Below, piece after piece: positions 44,807 through 56,151 of a DNA stretch of 64,000 bases. A program made the translations under genes and the position numbers. The stretch is taken from the NCBI RefSeq assembly GCF_029784155.1, contig NC_073692.1, positions 333,951,920 to 334,015,919 of the forward strand, read 5' to 3'. Each line of letters begins with the position of its first letter. Within the stretch, counting starts at the first letter, position 1. Source of the DNA: Uranotaenia lowii. Lineage: Eukaryota; Arthropoda; Insecta; Diptera; Culicidae. The notes under the pieces were generated by a model. The model saw only the letters and a program-made list of their open reading frames with translations. It had not been told where the DNA came from and searched no databases.

Positions 44807-47800
44807 TTACTTACTGTTCGTAGCTCTCCGCAGCGGCCGTATGAAACAGTAGTAGAAAATTTCGGCAATACTCAAAGCACTACTCCCTAAAGCTAACGAA
44901 AACAGTCCTCCAAGTTTCGCAATAGCATCAACCACACTCACGAGCTCACGACGATACAAAGCCAGGAAATGACGTTCTTTATATCCAACAGAAATCGCCG
45001 TAATGTCATATCTGTTGGAAAGTAAAAGAGTGATTTAAAAATGATTAAAAAAACTGATGCTCTTACCCTCCGTAGCCAGGCATCGAAAAAGAGAGCGCCT
45101 CAATGTACTTATGGAAATTGAACTTTAAATGAGAAACTTCCGTATCGTACGTTATGGAATTGCACGGTGGCTTACAGTCACAAATCTCTCTGAGCCTGCG
45201 ATCCGAGTACATGTCGATGAATATTGTCCTGAAACAGTCGAGCTTATCCGTGCCGCATACCGGAGTATCGTTGAGTCTAGGCATCGAAAACTTTACGCAG
45301 CCACATTTGCTGAGCGTTAGATTGGAAATACACTCATGGGCACAGTTGATTTGATTATAGCGTCGAAAGTATCGAAGGTACCGTTCATCTTCGAAATAAC
45401 AGGATCGTCTAGAAATCGAATCAGTTTGGGTGATCAATGTTGTATGATAAAATATATCTTACCCTTTTGGTGAAATGTTTTTCAATGATTGAGAACTTCG
45501 AATAATTTGTGGTTTCACATTAACCAAAAGTACGTTCATTTGACTCAATCTTAGAAATCGCTCCCCAATAACAGGAATTTCATCCGGTGGGTGAATAGAC
45601 ACTTTGTATCCTGTGAACGGCCCCTTAAAAAAATGTTCATGTTAATTTAGAAGAAAAACATTCAAACAACTAACATACCGAGCATAGTGGGTCATGATTT
45701 TTTCGAGCTGTTTTAAGTCCAAAAAAGGCACCGTTCAATTCCCCACTGGAGAGGCCTTGACGGGGAAAGGAAGCTATCCGAGCAGTCCGGTATCCTGTTT
45801 CCCGGGACCAAGTTGTCGAGGTCTTTGGTGCTCTCAGACCGAAAAAATCCGTGGATACATCTTCACGATACGTTTCATTTGCCGGTAAAGCATTAAATGT
45901 GTAGCAAATTCCTTCATCCAACAATGTGTTTGCCATCAATTTGTAGCAAGCGATTGGTTCTAATTGGAATGAGCACATTTCCATTACTTCTATGAAACTC
46001 AGTGAAACCTGGTTAAGCATTTGCGAAATGTTGTTCGCTGAATACGGCTCAGATAGCTTCCAGCTGTTGGAAAAGGGGCAAACTTGGACCAACGTATGGA
46101 GCTTCAGTTTCCTGGAAAAAGTTCACACATGCAGATGATCGATTCAGATTGGAGTCTATTATAGACAGGCATACATTTCGTCATCCAAAGTTATATTATT
46201 GGAGATCATTTCAAGCGCTTCCGTTAAGTTTACCAAATTTGCACGCGTTTTAACTAAGGGGCAGATCGTGATCGCCGGGAACGGAATAGTTGAAACAGGC
46301 AGCAATAATGGGGCATAAACGATAACGATTGGATCTGTCGACCACTTTTGGTAGGTAGTATACGCCGAGGCTATGCACGTCATCAATGCCAGACAAATCC
46401 AGAAACACCACCATAGTCTGAAATAAAATTAACAAAATCCTCAGATTCATCTATTATATAAAATTGTCGTGTAACGGTGTAAGTCTCACTTCTCCTCCAA
46501 AATTCCTGAACTAATGCTCACAAATTTATATTTAGAATAAAGGATGATACGGTTAAAATTTGGTCAATGGAAAACGCGTGTAAATCGGTGAAATCGTTTA
46601 TTTAAAACATCAAATTAAAATTCTTTTTTAAGTTTAATTAGTAAAAAATTCAGGAAAAATATTCAGTTAGGCTTCCGCTCTTCCAAATCCGGATTGCCGG
46701 GCCTTACGCTCAACCCCTGCCATCAGATTTTGTACAGCCACCTTGTCCATCTTCTTCGCCGCAGAAAACCAGTTTGCCTTGAACTGCTGCTCGTCCTTAG
46801 CAGTTTTTTTGGTCTTCTTCAAGTTCCGCTTGACAATAGCCCAGTATTTCTCAATTGGGCGGAGCTCTGGCGTGTTGGGAGGGTTCTTGTCCTTGGGAAC
46901 CACCTGTTGGCGGCGTACCACTCCATAGCCTTTTTACCGTAATGGCAAGATGCCAAATCCGGCCAAAACAGTAAGGAACAACCGTGTTTCTTCAGGAAAG
47001 ACAGCAGAAGATTATTCAAACACTCTTTCACGTTAATTTCTTGGTTGACAGTCCCGGAAGCTATGAAAATGCTGCTTTTCAAGCCAGCCACAGGTATTTA
47101 TGAGCCGTTTCAAATAAACTAATTGTAAAAAAAAAGCCACAGGTACAGATGGCTTGCCAAACCAGATATTTCTTCGCGAACTTTGACAGTTTCATGTGCT
47201 TGAAAATATCTGCTACCTTTCCCCTTCCTTTTGCCGTATAAAACTTCTGTCTCGGAAGCTGCTTGTAGTCGGCTTTGACGTAGGTTTCGTCGTCCATTAC
47301 CACGCAGTCAAACTTCGTCAGCATCGTCGTGTACAGCCTCCGGATCGCGCTTTGGCCGTCGTATTTTGTTTATCATCGCGATTTAGAGACACTACCTTTT
47401 TGTAAGTCGATAGTCCGGTTCGTTTTTTGGCTCGATGCACGGTTGTAGACGATACATCCAGCTTATTTGCGGCATCTCGGAGAGAGAGAGGTTAGGGTTT
47501 CGCTTGAAACTACCGGCAACACTCTTTGTCGTCTCAGAGGCTTCCGGTTTTCGATTCCCCCCGATCCAGACTTCCTGGCTATCGACAAACGTTCCTCAAA
47601 CACTTTAATTACATATGTAACGGTTGATTTGGCAACTTTTAGCGATTTTGCCAGCTTTGCGTGCGAGTAGCTCGGATTTTCGCGATGCGCAAGCATAATT
47701 TTAAAACGCTGCTCTTCTTCCGTGGGCAGCATTTTGACAACTGAAGAGTGAATTCCAAAATCAAAATAGGAGCAACATTCTACACACACACCTTCAAAAT

Positions 47801-48856
47801 AAGGGGTGTTCAGGTTTTTGAGTTTTAAGTTGATATTGACCAAATTTTGACCGCATCACCCTTTAGACACACCAAAAAGTGACATTCAGCGAAAAAAATT
47901 CAAGATTTTCTTGTTAAAATTTGAAATCAAATCTCGGGAATCTATATCAGGTTTTAAAAATCCGCTTAGGTTCTATCGCCTGGCTAAACCAAAAAGAAAT
48001 CTTTTAAGACTTCGGGCGTTTTAAACTTCGAAAAAAGTAGTATATCGAAAGCGGAGAATCCAAAGGTTTTTAGACACTTCGAACTCTTAAAGTTTATGAA
48101 ATATCCGCTAAATGGGATGAATAAATACATCTAAACTTCTAGAAAAAAAACATCCAAGTGTTGAACGCCGCGAGGAACTTTCGACGAAAGTATAAATATA
48201 AATTCACGTTATGTAGGAACATTATTTAATAAAAATAGATATGACTTATCTTTCGTTATATAAGTCACAAATTTGCTGTTTATTACCACAGAGAACAGAC
48301 GTACAAGCTATTTCACGAAACTTGTGTAAAATTTCCAACGAAAATTTTAACCAATTTTTCCTTTTTAGCTTAGTCACCAGATGTCTCCAAATACACCAAA
48401 GAGAACTGTGAAAACTTGATTTGTAACTTTTGAACGGCGCAATAGATGGCACTGTTTCAAGTTAATTTTCAACGTATTTTTTGGGTGTCAGCATTTGAAA
48501 TTTTACACACTTTTTTAAGGATTTTTTGTTCGAGCTTGTACGTCTGTTCTCTGTGTTATTACTCCTTCCAAATCGGGCACTTTCGACATTTACAGGTTGT
48601 AAATTCGCGTGCTTAAAGGATCCTCTACAATTCTACGATGATGATTGATAAAATCCGGAAATCGTTTGAATGATATGGGTTCCCAAGCTAGATATTTCTT
48701 CAGGTTCTCAAAAAAAAAAAACTTATACATTTTCTGGTACATTTACCTTTCCGCATAACAACTCCGTTCGTTGACTATGTGACGGCACGCAAACACAAAA
48801 TTTTCTCTCAGATATTCATGCCATAATGATCTGCATTTTTTCAAATTCACCGTCAT
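44807..48856 (-). CDS. ppk: Pickpocket-type DEG/ENaC channel subunit, ppk-C, structurally intact
   Basis: Six exons on the minus strand: 48856-48747, 46417-46175, 46111-45679, 45623-45463, 45408-45067, 45011-44807. Phases agree at every join (2, 2, 0, 2, 2), giving 497 codons ending in TAA, with GT/AG at all introns. Exon 1 encodes MTVNLKKCRSLWHEYL and RHIVNERSC. TM1 (LWWCFWICLALMTCIA) starts exon 2, followed by FPAITICP. Exon 3 contains LVQVCPFS and LLDEGICYTFNA, exon 5 the Cys-rich region (KCGCVKFSMP, CDCKPPC), and exon 6 TM2 with LALGSSALS as the filter region. Exon 1 is remote: intron 1 is 2329 nt and holds a mariner and a MITE. It is the most divergent of the four paralogues and the only complete, unbroken one. 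Confidence 0.9.
46447..46537. repeat. Partial end of repeat family R inside ppk-C intron 1
   Basis: ATCTATTATATAAAATTGTCG and a following CTCCTCC block resemble the terminal part of the repeat at 4799 and 58075. Only this end is present, next to the mariner. Confidence 0.45.
46540..47863 (-). mobile_element. DD37E-type Tc1/mariner copy 2, decayed, in ppk-C intron 1
   Basis: 1324 bp flanked by TA (46538-46539 and 47864-47865), with inverted ends AAGGATGATACGGTTAAAA and its near-complement at the right. On the minus strand transposase fragments run from EEEQRFKIMLAHRENPSYS through the helix-turn-helix SLKVAKSTVTYVIK, VVMDDETYVKAD, FWPDLASCHYGKKAMEW and ELRPIEKYWAIVK. Frameshifts and a 49-bp insertion at 47097 break the gene. 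It is the same family as the copy at 31639-44670 and lies in the same orientation as its host gene ppk-C. Confidence 0.9.
47087..47145. mobile_element. Tiny poly(A)-tailed retroposed insertion with 10-bp target duplication
   Basis: GCCACAGGTA occurs at 47087-47096 and again at 47136-47145. Between them is a 39-bp piece containing AAATAAA, then 9 A residues. The related mariner copy at 31639-44670 lacks the insert at the corresponding place. The structure (direct repeats, polyadenylation-like signal, A tail) is that of an extremely 5'-truncated LINE-mediated insertion. Confidence 0.7.
48287..48555. mobile_element. MITE family 3 in ppk-C intron 1
   Basis: 269 bp with inverted ends CACAGAGAACAGACGTACAA and its complement, flanked by the 7-bp direct repeat TTATTAC (48280-48286 and 48556-48562). 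No coding capacity. The superfamily is not assigned. Confidence 0.75.
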
Positions 48857-49480
48857 GGTTTGTTCAGCAAAACCAACTGAAACCGCCCTCTCATGATTGT
48901 CTCTTAAAAATGATGAAAGGGTGGAGAAAGCTCATTAATAATTCATCGAAAATTGGTTTGTTGCTTTCAACAGCTGTCAATTACAAGGTTAATTACCTGG
49001 CGCATTGCGGTCATAAAGAAAGAGTTGAATCTCGTCGTTTTACAGTACTGGTCGGATTCGATTCTTCGTAGACTCGATTATCCGGTGTCTCGATTATCCG
49101 TGATTTGATTATCCCTGTATTTTGATTCGATTATCCGTACAGTTCTGTTTAGTGATTCTGTTTTCGTTGTAGTCGAAAATTTATCACAGCCATCATAGAA
49201 TGAAGACTTATTCTGATTCATAACTTTCTACGTTATTTCTTCATAATTCATCACATTCAATTGAATGTTTTCTTCATTAACGGTGTTACTCTGTTCGATG
49301 AACTATTGTTGAATTAGAATAACTCGCCCTGTGATAAACAACCATCGGGATATCGTCCTGGAAGAGGATGTAGCAGCATCGTGCTGTTTCCCAAGCATCA
49401 GTTTTCGAAAATGTTGAACTAGATTAGATCATTGGAACAAAGTTCTGATCTATCGGCTGAAGGGAAAAATACTATGATTC
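48857..49480 (-). promoter_or_regulatory. Upstream region of ppk-C
   Basis: Probable promoter region, between the ppk-C start codon and the large hAT element. It contains four GATTATCC octamers at 49076, 49092, 49107 and 49129, spaced 15-22 bases. These may be binding sites or the end of a pogo-like element. No TATA box was assigned. Confidence 0.35.
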
Positions 49481-49555
49481 GTCTAGACCAGGGGTTTTCA
49501 GATCATTTGCTCGGCGGAGCACTTTCTGAAACCAAAAATTTTGGCGGAGCACCTA

Positions 49556-50834
49556 AAGTCTGCTTCATTTAATATTGGAACACAAACAATTGCGTGTAGT
49601 TCAGTCATTTATTAACGAATTCATGATTTGTTTTTCATACAAATGTAGCATTTTCTGTACTCTTTCATAAAAAAAATTAAAAAAATTATTCATTGCTGTT
49701 TCGAAGAAATTCTCGTACTTTTCCCGTAATACGGCACATTAGGCGGCGCACACCCTTTTCGTCCACCGTTTTGGCGATTTGATTCCACCAGTTCTTCATT
49801 TGAGTCATGTTCCTAACAAGTTTTCCCTTTGCCTTAAGCCTCCGCTTCGTGATTGCCCAGTATTTCTCTATCGGCCGGAACTGGGGGCAGTTTGGGGGGT
49901 TGAGGTCCTTCGGTATTACGCTGACCCCGTTCGTTGCGTACCATTCCATAACCGTTTTGCTGTAATGGCAGCTTGCGAGGTCCGGCCAAAACATTACTGG
50001 ACGGTCGTGGGCACGAATAAACGGCAGAATCCGTTTCTGTAGGCACTCTTTTTTGTAGACTTCTGATGTCATTGTCTTGTCAGTGAGAAAGACTTTGGTT
50101 TTCTGTCCACAACTGCATATCCCCTGCCAAATCATGTACTTGCGGGCGAATTTATCCGCAAACACGAACTTAAATTTTGCAGGTACATCCCCCCGAGCCG
50201 TCGCCAAATAAAATTTTTGACCTGGGATTTGCCCAAAGTCCGCCTTCACGTAGGTCTCATCGTCCATCAGAATACATCCGTCGAACTTGGTCAGCACTTG
50301 GTCGTACAGCTTTCGAGCACGGATTCTGGCCACATTGTTCTGCTTCAGCGTCCGATTTGGCTGTTTGCTGGCTCGGAATGACCTTATTCCTTCCCGGAGA
50401 CGAATTCGTCGCACCGTACTGTGAGCGGCCTGGAACTTATTGGCCAAATCGCGGTCTGAAAGATTGGGATTCCTCTTGACGGCCTTGATGACTTTCCCAC
50501 GCAGTTTCCGGTCGACAGTTCCACTCCAACGCTTCGAATGCGGCTTCCGAGCCGTGATAACACGCCATACGGTATTTCTGGGCATTTTAAGCTGTTTAGC
50601 TAGCTTCGATGCCGACAACAATGGATTTTCAAGAAAACTGTGCACAATTTGATCTCTCCGTTCGGCTTCCATGGCGGTTGTTTACAAAATGCTATCGTTT
50701 GGTGTTATGACATAAATACATGGTGAAAGGTAATGAATTTCCCGACACGTGGGTGAAAAAAGTTTCCAAATCCGTCCACTAGGAGCGCCACAATGAGCAA
50801 AAGAATTTGTTCCAATATGAAATGAAGCAGACTT
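49556..50834 (-). mobile_element. Intact DD37E Tc1/mariner element
   Basis: 1279 bp flanked by TA (49554-49555 and 50835-50836). Inverted ends AAGTCTGCTTCATTT(A/C)ATA and complement. One unbroken transposase gene occupies most of it. It inserted into the left subterminal region of the hAT element. Confidence 0.93.
49686..50672 (-). CDS. DD37E transposase (ITmD37E-like)
   Basis: 328 codons from ATG at 50672. Transposases of this kind cut and paste the element at TA sites. Two N-terminal helix-turn-helix DNA-binding regions are visible (SASKLAKQLKMPRNTVWRV, about residues 19-40, and LSDRDLANKF, about 71-80). The catalytic triad is Asp137 or Asp138 in LMDDETY, Asp231 in MFWPDLASCHY and Glu269 in FRPIEKYW, with exactly 37 residues between the last two. 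That spacing defines the DD37E family described from mosquitoes. There is no stop, frameshift or missing catalytic residue, and the inverted ends are well matched, so this copy may be active. It is clearly diverged from the decayed copies at 31639 and 46540. Confidence 0.92.
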   Translation of the reverse strand: MEAERRDQIVHSFLENPLLSASKLAKQLKMPRNTVWRVITARKPHSKRWSGTVDRKLRGKVIKAVKRNPNLSDRDLANKFQAAHSTVRRIRLREGIRSFRASKQPNRTLKQNNVARIRARKLYDQVLTKFDGCILMDDETYVKADFGQIPGQKFYLATARGDVPAKFKFVFADKFARKYMIWQGICSCGQKTKVFLTDKTMTSEVYKKECLQKRILPFIRAHDRPVMFWPDLASCHYSKTVMEWYATNGVSVIPKDLNPPNCPQFRPIEKYWAITKRRLKAKGKLVRNMTQMKNWWNQIAKTVDEKGVRRLMCRITGKVREFLRNSNE

Positions 50835-50836
50835 TA

Positions 50837-52718
50837 CATTTTTGAAAGAATTAAAAACCCGAGTTTTGAAAACTTGATAGTATTTATCGTTTAAATAAGA
50901 TGTGTTTTGTCATCGTAGTCAATAAAATCTGTAATGAATGGCTACTCTTTGAATAGTCTTGTTTTCATTAACAAAACACGTGTCATCAAAAATTATTGAT
51001 TTCAATAGAAAAAATACACCTTCTTTAATTTGTCAAGCTGTAACAAGTTTGGTTAAATTTATGTCAGTTGTAGCCTGACGTCTGGTTCCGCGTTTAGTCG
51101 GGATCGGTATTTTGTCTTCGTTGCGATATATGTGGAAAATCAAGACTCACAATATGTTTTGCTTTATCGGACAAAATTTAAAATTTATTTTTCAATTGAC
51201 ACCAATACTCCTCTAACGACTTTTTGGATACGAATCTTTCCTGAAGCTTTGAATCCGATGTCATATCTATCAAGTATTCATATTCTTGCGATGTTAATGA
51301 TTTTTGTTTCTGTGACATAAAAATAGGCTGTTCCACGCATTTAAAGTCATCGATCTTTTTATTATTTTACTAGCAGACCCGGTAAACTTCGTCTTACCAT
51401 GTTCAACTTGGCGGCCATTTTCAATTTTTCCTAGTTTTCTTTACATTTCCCTTCTTTCCCTTTACTCGAATCATCCCGCTCAATTCTATCAAAATTAAAC
51501 CAAAGAATTTTAACTCAACGGGTCTTTTAAAACCCAATTTTTGTAACTTGTTCAATAAATAACTGTATGTTGACAATATGTAACTGTTTCATTTGCTGTA
51601 TTCCATTCAGTAGATTTATTCCGTTTTGTTATATTGTTTTCAATATCGCGAGAATTTTTGGAGAATTTGCCGAATATTTTGCCTAACGCAGCGCTTTCAG
51701 CCCCCAATTAGATTTGGATGGTGTATTTTTTTAGAGCCGAAGAAATAAAAAGCATAAGAAAAGTCACATTTTCGTAGATGATGGAAAGAATTAGAGAGAC
51801 ATGAGCTATCAAAGAACGAATGAACATAAGCCATAAAAAAAAGATTTTTTACTAATCATTTTCAAACAGCTTTTTATTCACCTTTTTATTCCATCCTTCG
51901 AAGCAGTTTGAATTAAAATCCATATTTTCACCAAAATCATTTCCAAAAAGATTCGCCTAATACTTAAGTTATAGACTTAACACATTTCAACTTAAAGTGT
52001 TCCCAAACAGCACTTCTCATGGCATTAAATCTGGCGATTTTGTGTATTGCAAGTTCCTATTTTTATTCAAGCAAAAAATGCAAATTAATTCCTTAGAACT
52101 TTAACTCAATGAATCAAAGAAACGATTGGTTTTGGAAAGTGGATAACTTATGTTTATATATATTAACCCATTATTTTAAAGATTTTAATTGAAGCCGTTC
52201 TGATTTCAAAATTTCCTAAACATTGTTGGTGGTGATCTGCGATTTCATTTAGGATTATGTTATATTGTAAAGATAATAAAAATTATGTGTCTTTTTTACT
52301 GTAAATCTTAATTTTCAAAAATGAAACACCGATCAAATCCTAACGAATATCACCACAGTTCAACTTTCATATTCTCTGAAAAAAGTTATATTTTCAAAAA
52401 ATATAAGTTATATTGACAGAAAGAAATATCTAAGTATACATTTGTCCCATTTATTGGGGCAAGTGAAAACACATAGGTCTTTTTCAGATGCGTCATAGAC
52501 TCCAGTTCAGTTAATGTGTCTAGCGTTCTAGGCGTATTGGATTATACGAAATTGAATGTAAAGCTTCCCAATTTCTTATTTTTAAACGTCCGCAAAGTGT
52601 CATAACATTATTTCGTATTTATCTTTACCAATTTTTTTTTGGACAACAATTAACTACTTAAATTAACACGAGTTAAAAATGGTTTTAATATTTGAAATCA
52701 TTTATATGGTTTTAATTC
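50837..52718. other. hAT interior without recognised gene
   Basis: AT-rich. A short stretch at about 51366-51600 (ACTAGCAGACCCGGTAAACT) resembles the end of a repeat widespread in mosquito genomes, but its class is uncertain. No transposase frame is visible here. Confidence 0.4.
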
Positions 52719-53020
52719 GATCGATAAAATATCAATCCGTGTCACATCTAGGCGTCATTTATTACCATGTGCTGTGTACAATTAAGCAAGAAAAAACACA
52801 TCGAGGTTGCATATCGCCCCACGTGCATAAGAAATATAGGTACTTGGTTGAGAAATAGGCGCCTAATTTTTAAATTTTTCCAGCGACCTATGAACAGTAT
52901 GCTTTGGTTACTATTATCTTGCAACGACGTTTGCTAGCGACGCCTCGCCCATGGAGACGAAAAACAAACCCCTCGAAGAAAAGAAAATCTTTAAAAATGA
53001 ATGCCTGACTTTTCAATTTC
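52719..53020 (+). repeat. Repeat family R, copy 2 (partial)
   Basis: It shares CACATCTAGGCGTCATT, TTGGTTGAGAAATA and ATGGAGACGAAAAACAAAC with copies 1 and 3. It lies immediately upstream of copy 3 in the same orientation and lacks the ATATAAAATTCTC end. Confidence 0.65.
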
Positions 53021-53492
53021 AGATTTTGGCCAAACAAATATTATATGTTTTATTCGATCAGCAAAATGTCAACCTGAGTCACATCTAGGCGTCATTCATA
53101 ACCATGTGCTGTAGAAATGAGCTAGGAATCAAGAACAAAAAAAATCACATCAACGCTTCATATCGCCACCACTTACATTGAAAATATGCTTGGTTGAGAA
53201 ATACGCGCCAAAATATTCTCAATGATCAGTATGCTATGCCATTTTTTTTTTTTTTTAAATATGTCTTTATTTGTACCAATTCATCATTACATTTATATTA
53301 CATTATTACATTAAATTAGGTGTTCAGCTCAATGATGAACTGTCCAGAGCCCTAGTTTATTAATCACTATAATTTATTTATTTGAATTAATTTTGCTGAG
53401 TGCAATCAAGTATTTTTATGTAGGAGAACATCCTGTAATGTCAAAAAATATTTTAACTTACTACTAAAAACTAAAACTATCCTAAATTAAAA

Positions 53493-56151
53493 CTAATTAT
53501 AGAGAGAACGAATCTCTGCGATGGAAGACTGCATCGATTTGCCTCTGAAGTTGGAGATGATTTTGTTGGCCATCTCTTCGATCGATTCAATGCCTGCAAT
53601 CCGGTGAAGATCTTCGGTGCTGTGCCAAGGTGGAAGCCGCAAAATCATTTTCAGAACCTTGTTCTGAATCCTCTGGATGGCTTTCTTCCTCGTTGCGCAG
53701 CAGCTAGACCAAATCGGAACTGCATACATTATCGCTGATCGGAATACCTGTTTGTAGATTAACATCTTATTTCGCAGACACAACCTGGATTTCCTGTTGA
53801 TGAGAGAATAAAGAGATTTAGTGTATTTATTACATTTAGATTGAATATCTTCAATGTGATTTTTAAAAGTAAGATTCCGATCAAGTGTAAGTCCCAGGTA
53901 CTTCACGTGATCAGACCATTCTAATGAAACCCCATTAAAAGTTATGTAATGATTTTCATTAGGTTTTAAAAATTGAGCTTTTGGCTTATGGGGAAATAAA
54001 ATAAGTTGAGTTTTGGAAGCGTTAGGAGAAATTTTCCACATTTTCAAGTAATTCAAAAAAGGAATTTAAATTTTGTTGCAATCTACTGCGTACCACCCGT
54101 AAATTTCGACCTTTGGCTGAAAGCAAAGTATCATCAGCAAATAATCTTCTACCTTTTCCTTCTGGTACATCAGGAAGATCAGAAGTAAAAATATTGTATA
54201 AGATTGGCCCAAGTATACTGCCCTGAGGGACACCAGCTCTAATGGGTGTCCTTTCAGAGCATGAATTTTGATAGCTTACTTGTAAGGTTCGGCTAGTCAA
54301 ATAATTTTGAATAATTTTGGTGAGATATACAGGAAAATCAAATCGAGCTAATTTAGCTACTAAACCTTTGTGCCAAACACTGTCAAAAGCTTTTTCAATA
54401 TCAAGAAGAGCAACACCAGTTGAATATCCTTCAGATTTGCTAGCGTTAATCATATTAGTTACACTCAAAAGTTGATGTGTAGTAGAATGTCCATGACGAA
54501 AACCGAATTGTTCATCAGGGAAAATAGAATTCTGATTAATGTGAATCATCATTCTATTCAAAATAACTCTCTCAAATAGCTTACTTAAAGAAGGGAGCAA
54601 ACTAATTGGTCGATAACTTGAAGGCTCTGAAGCACTTTTTCCAGGTTTTAAAATTGGAGTTACTTTGGCATTTTTCCATTTATTTGGAAAATAAGCCAAG
54701 TGAAAACATTTATTGAAGATTTTAACTAAAAAATTTAAAGTGCTTTCAGGCAACTTTTTAATAAGAATATAGAAAATCCCATCTTCCCCTGGGGCTTTCA
54801 TATTTTTAAATTTTTTGCAAATCAATTTAAGTTCATCAATATTTGTCTCATAAGAACTTTCAAATACATTTTGTTTAGATAGAATATCATCAAATTCAAG
54901 GGAAATTTGAGCATCAATTGGACTTACAACGTTTAAATTAAAATCATGAGCAGACTCAAATTGTTGGGCTAATTTTTGAGCTTTTTCTGCATTCGTTAAA
55001 AGAAGTTTATCCCCGTCTTTCAAAGTAGGAATTGGCTTCTGGGGCTTTTTTAGAATTTTAGTTAATTTCCAAAATGGCTTTGAGTAGGGTTTTATGTCCT
55101 CTACTGCTTTAGCAAAATTTTCATTACGAATGAAATTTAAACGACGTTCGATCTCTTTTTGAAGGTCGCAATAAATAAATTTCAAATAAGGATCCCTATT
55201 ACGTTGATATTGGCGTCGACGAATGTTTTTCAGTCGTATCAAAAACTGAAGATCATCATCAATTAAAGGTTGATTAAATTTATGTTTAACTTTGGGTATT
55301 GAAGCGGCTTTAGCATTGACTATTGAAGTTGTCAAATTTTCTACAGCCAAATCAATATCTTCTATTGAATTCAGTGGAACGTTTACATCTAAATTACGTT
55401 CAATAAAATTCATATATCGCTCCCAGTTAGCCTTTTGAAAGTTAAAAGTTGATTTTAAAGGGTTTTCAATGGGACTTTGGGATAAAGAAAATGTTACTGG
55501 AAGGTGGTCTGAATCGAGGTCCGCATGAGTAACTAATTGACTACAATGCTCGCCTAAATCCGTTAGAACCAAATCAATTGTGGAGGGATTTCTAATTGAA
55601 GAAAAACAAGTATGCCCATTAGGATATTCAACAGTATAATAACCTGCAGAGCAGTCATTAAACAAAATATTCCCATTTGAATTTGATGAAATATTATTCC
55701 AAGATCGGTGTTTTGCATTAAAGTCACCAATAATAAAAAATTTATATTTATTTCTGGTGAGTTTTTGTAAATCTCCCTTCAAAAAATTTTTCTGTTCACC
55801 GCTACATTGAAAAGGCAAATATGCGGCAACAATTATAATTTTCCCCATAGAAGTTTCTAATTCAATTCCAATTGTTTCTAAGACTTTTGTATTGAAAGAA
55901 GGAAGAAGTCTAAATTTGAGACGACTATTGATGACAATAGCTACACCCCCACCTTGTCGATCAAGTCGATCATTTCGTAAAATTTTGAAGAAAGCATTGC
56001 TTTTCAAGTTATTGTCTGGCTTTAAAAAAGTTTCAGTGATGGCAGCAATATGTATGTTTTGAGTTTTCAAAAATAAAAAGAACTCGTCTTGGTTAGCCAG
56101 CAAAGATCTAGCGTTCCAATTCATAATATTTAAACATCTATTTGGATCCAT
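53493..56151 (-). pseudogene. LINE ORF2: endonuclease and reverse transcriptase, frameshifted
   Basis: It starts at ATG 56151. An N-terminal apurinic-type endonuclease is recognisable by NWNARSL, ETFL, GDFNAKH and SDHLPVTF. The reverse transcriptase follows with APGEDGIFY, YRPISLLPSLSKLFE, LLDIEKAFDSVWH, AGVPQGSILGP and the catalytic FADD in LFADDTLL. One base too many in a run of six A on the plus strand (54055-54060) shifts the frame, and the C-terminal part continues to 53493. This is the typical architecture of the Jockey clade (Juan/JAM-like in mosquitoes). The lesion is in a homopolymer and could be a sequencing error. Confidence 0.88.

Noticed and set aside
50837..52718. A host gene inside the hAT interval
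   Set aside because: The longest frame is about 62 codons and has no homologue I recognise; base composition is that of decayed repeat DNA.
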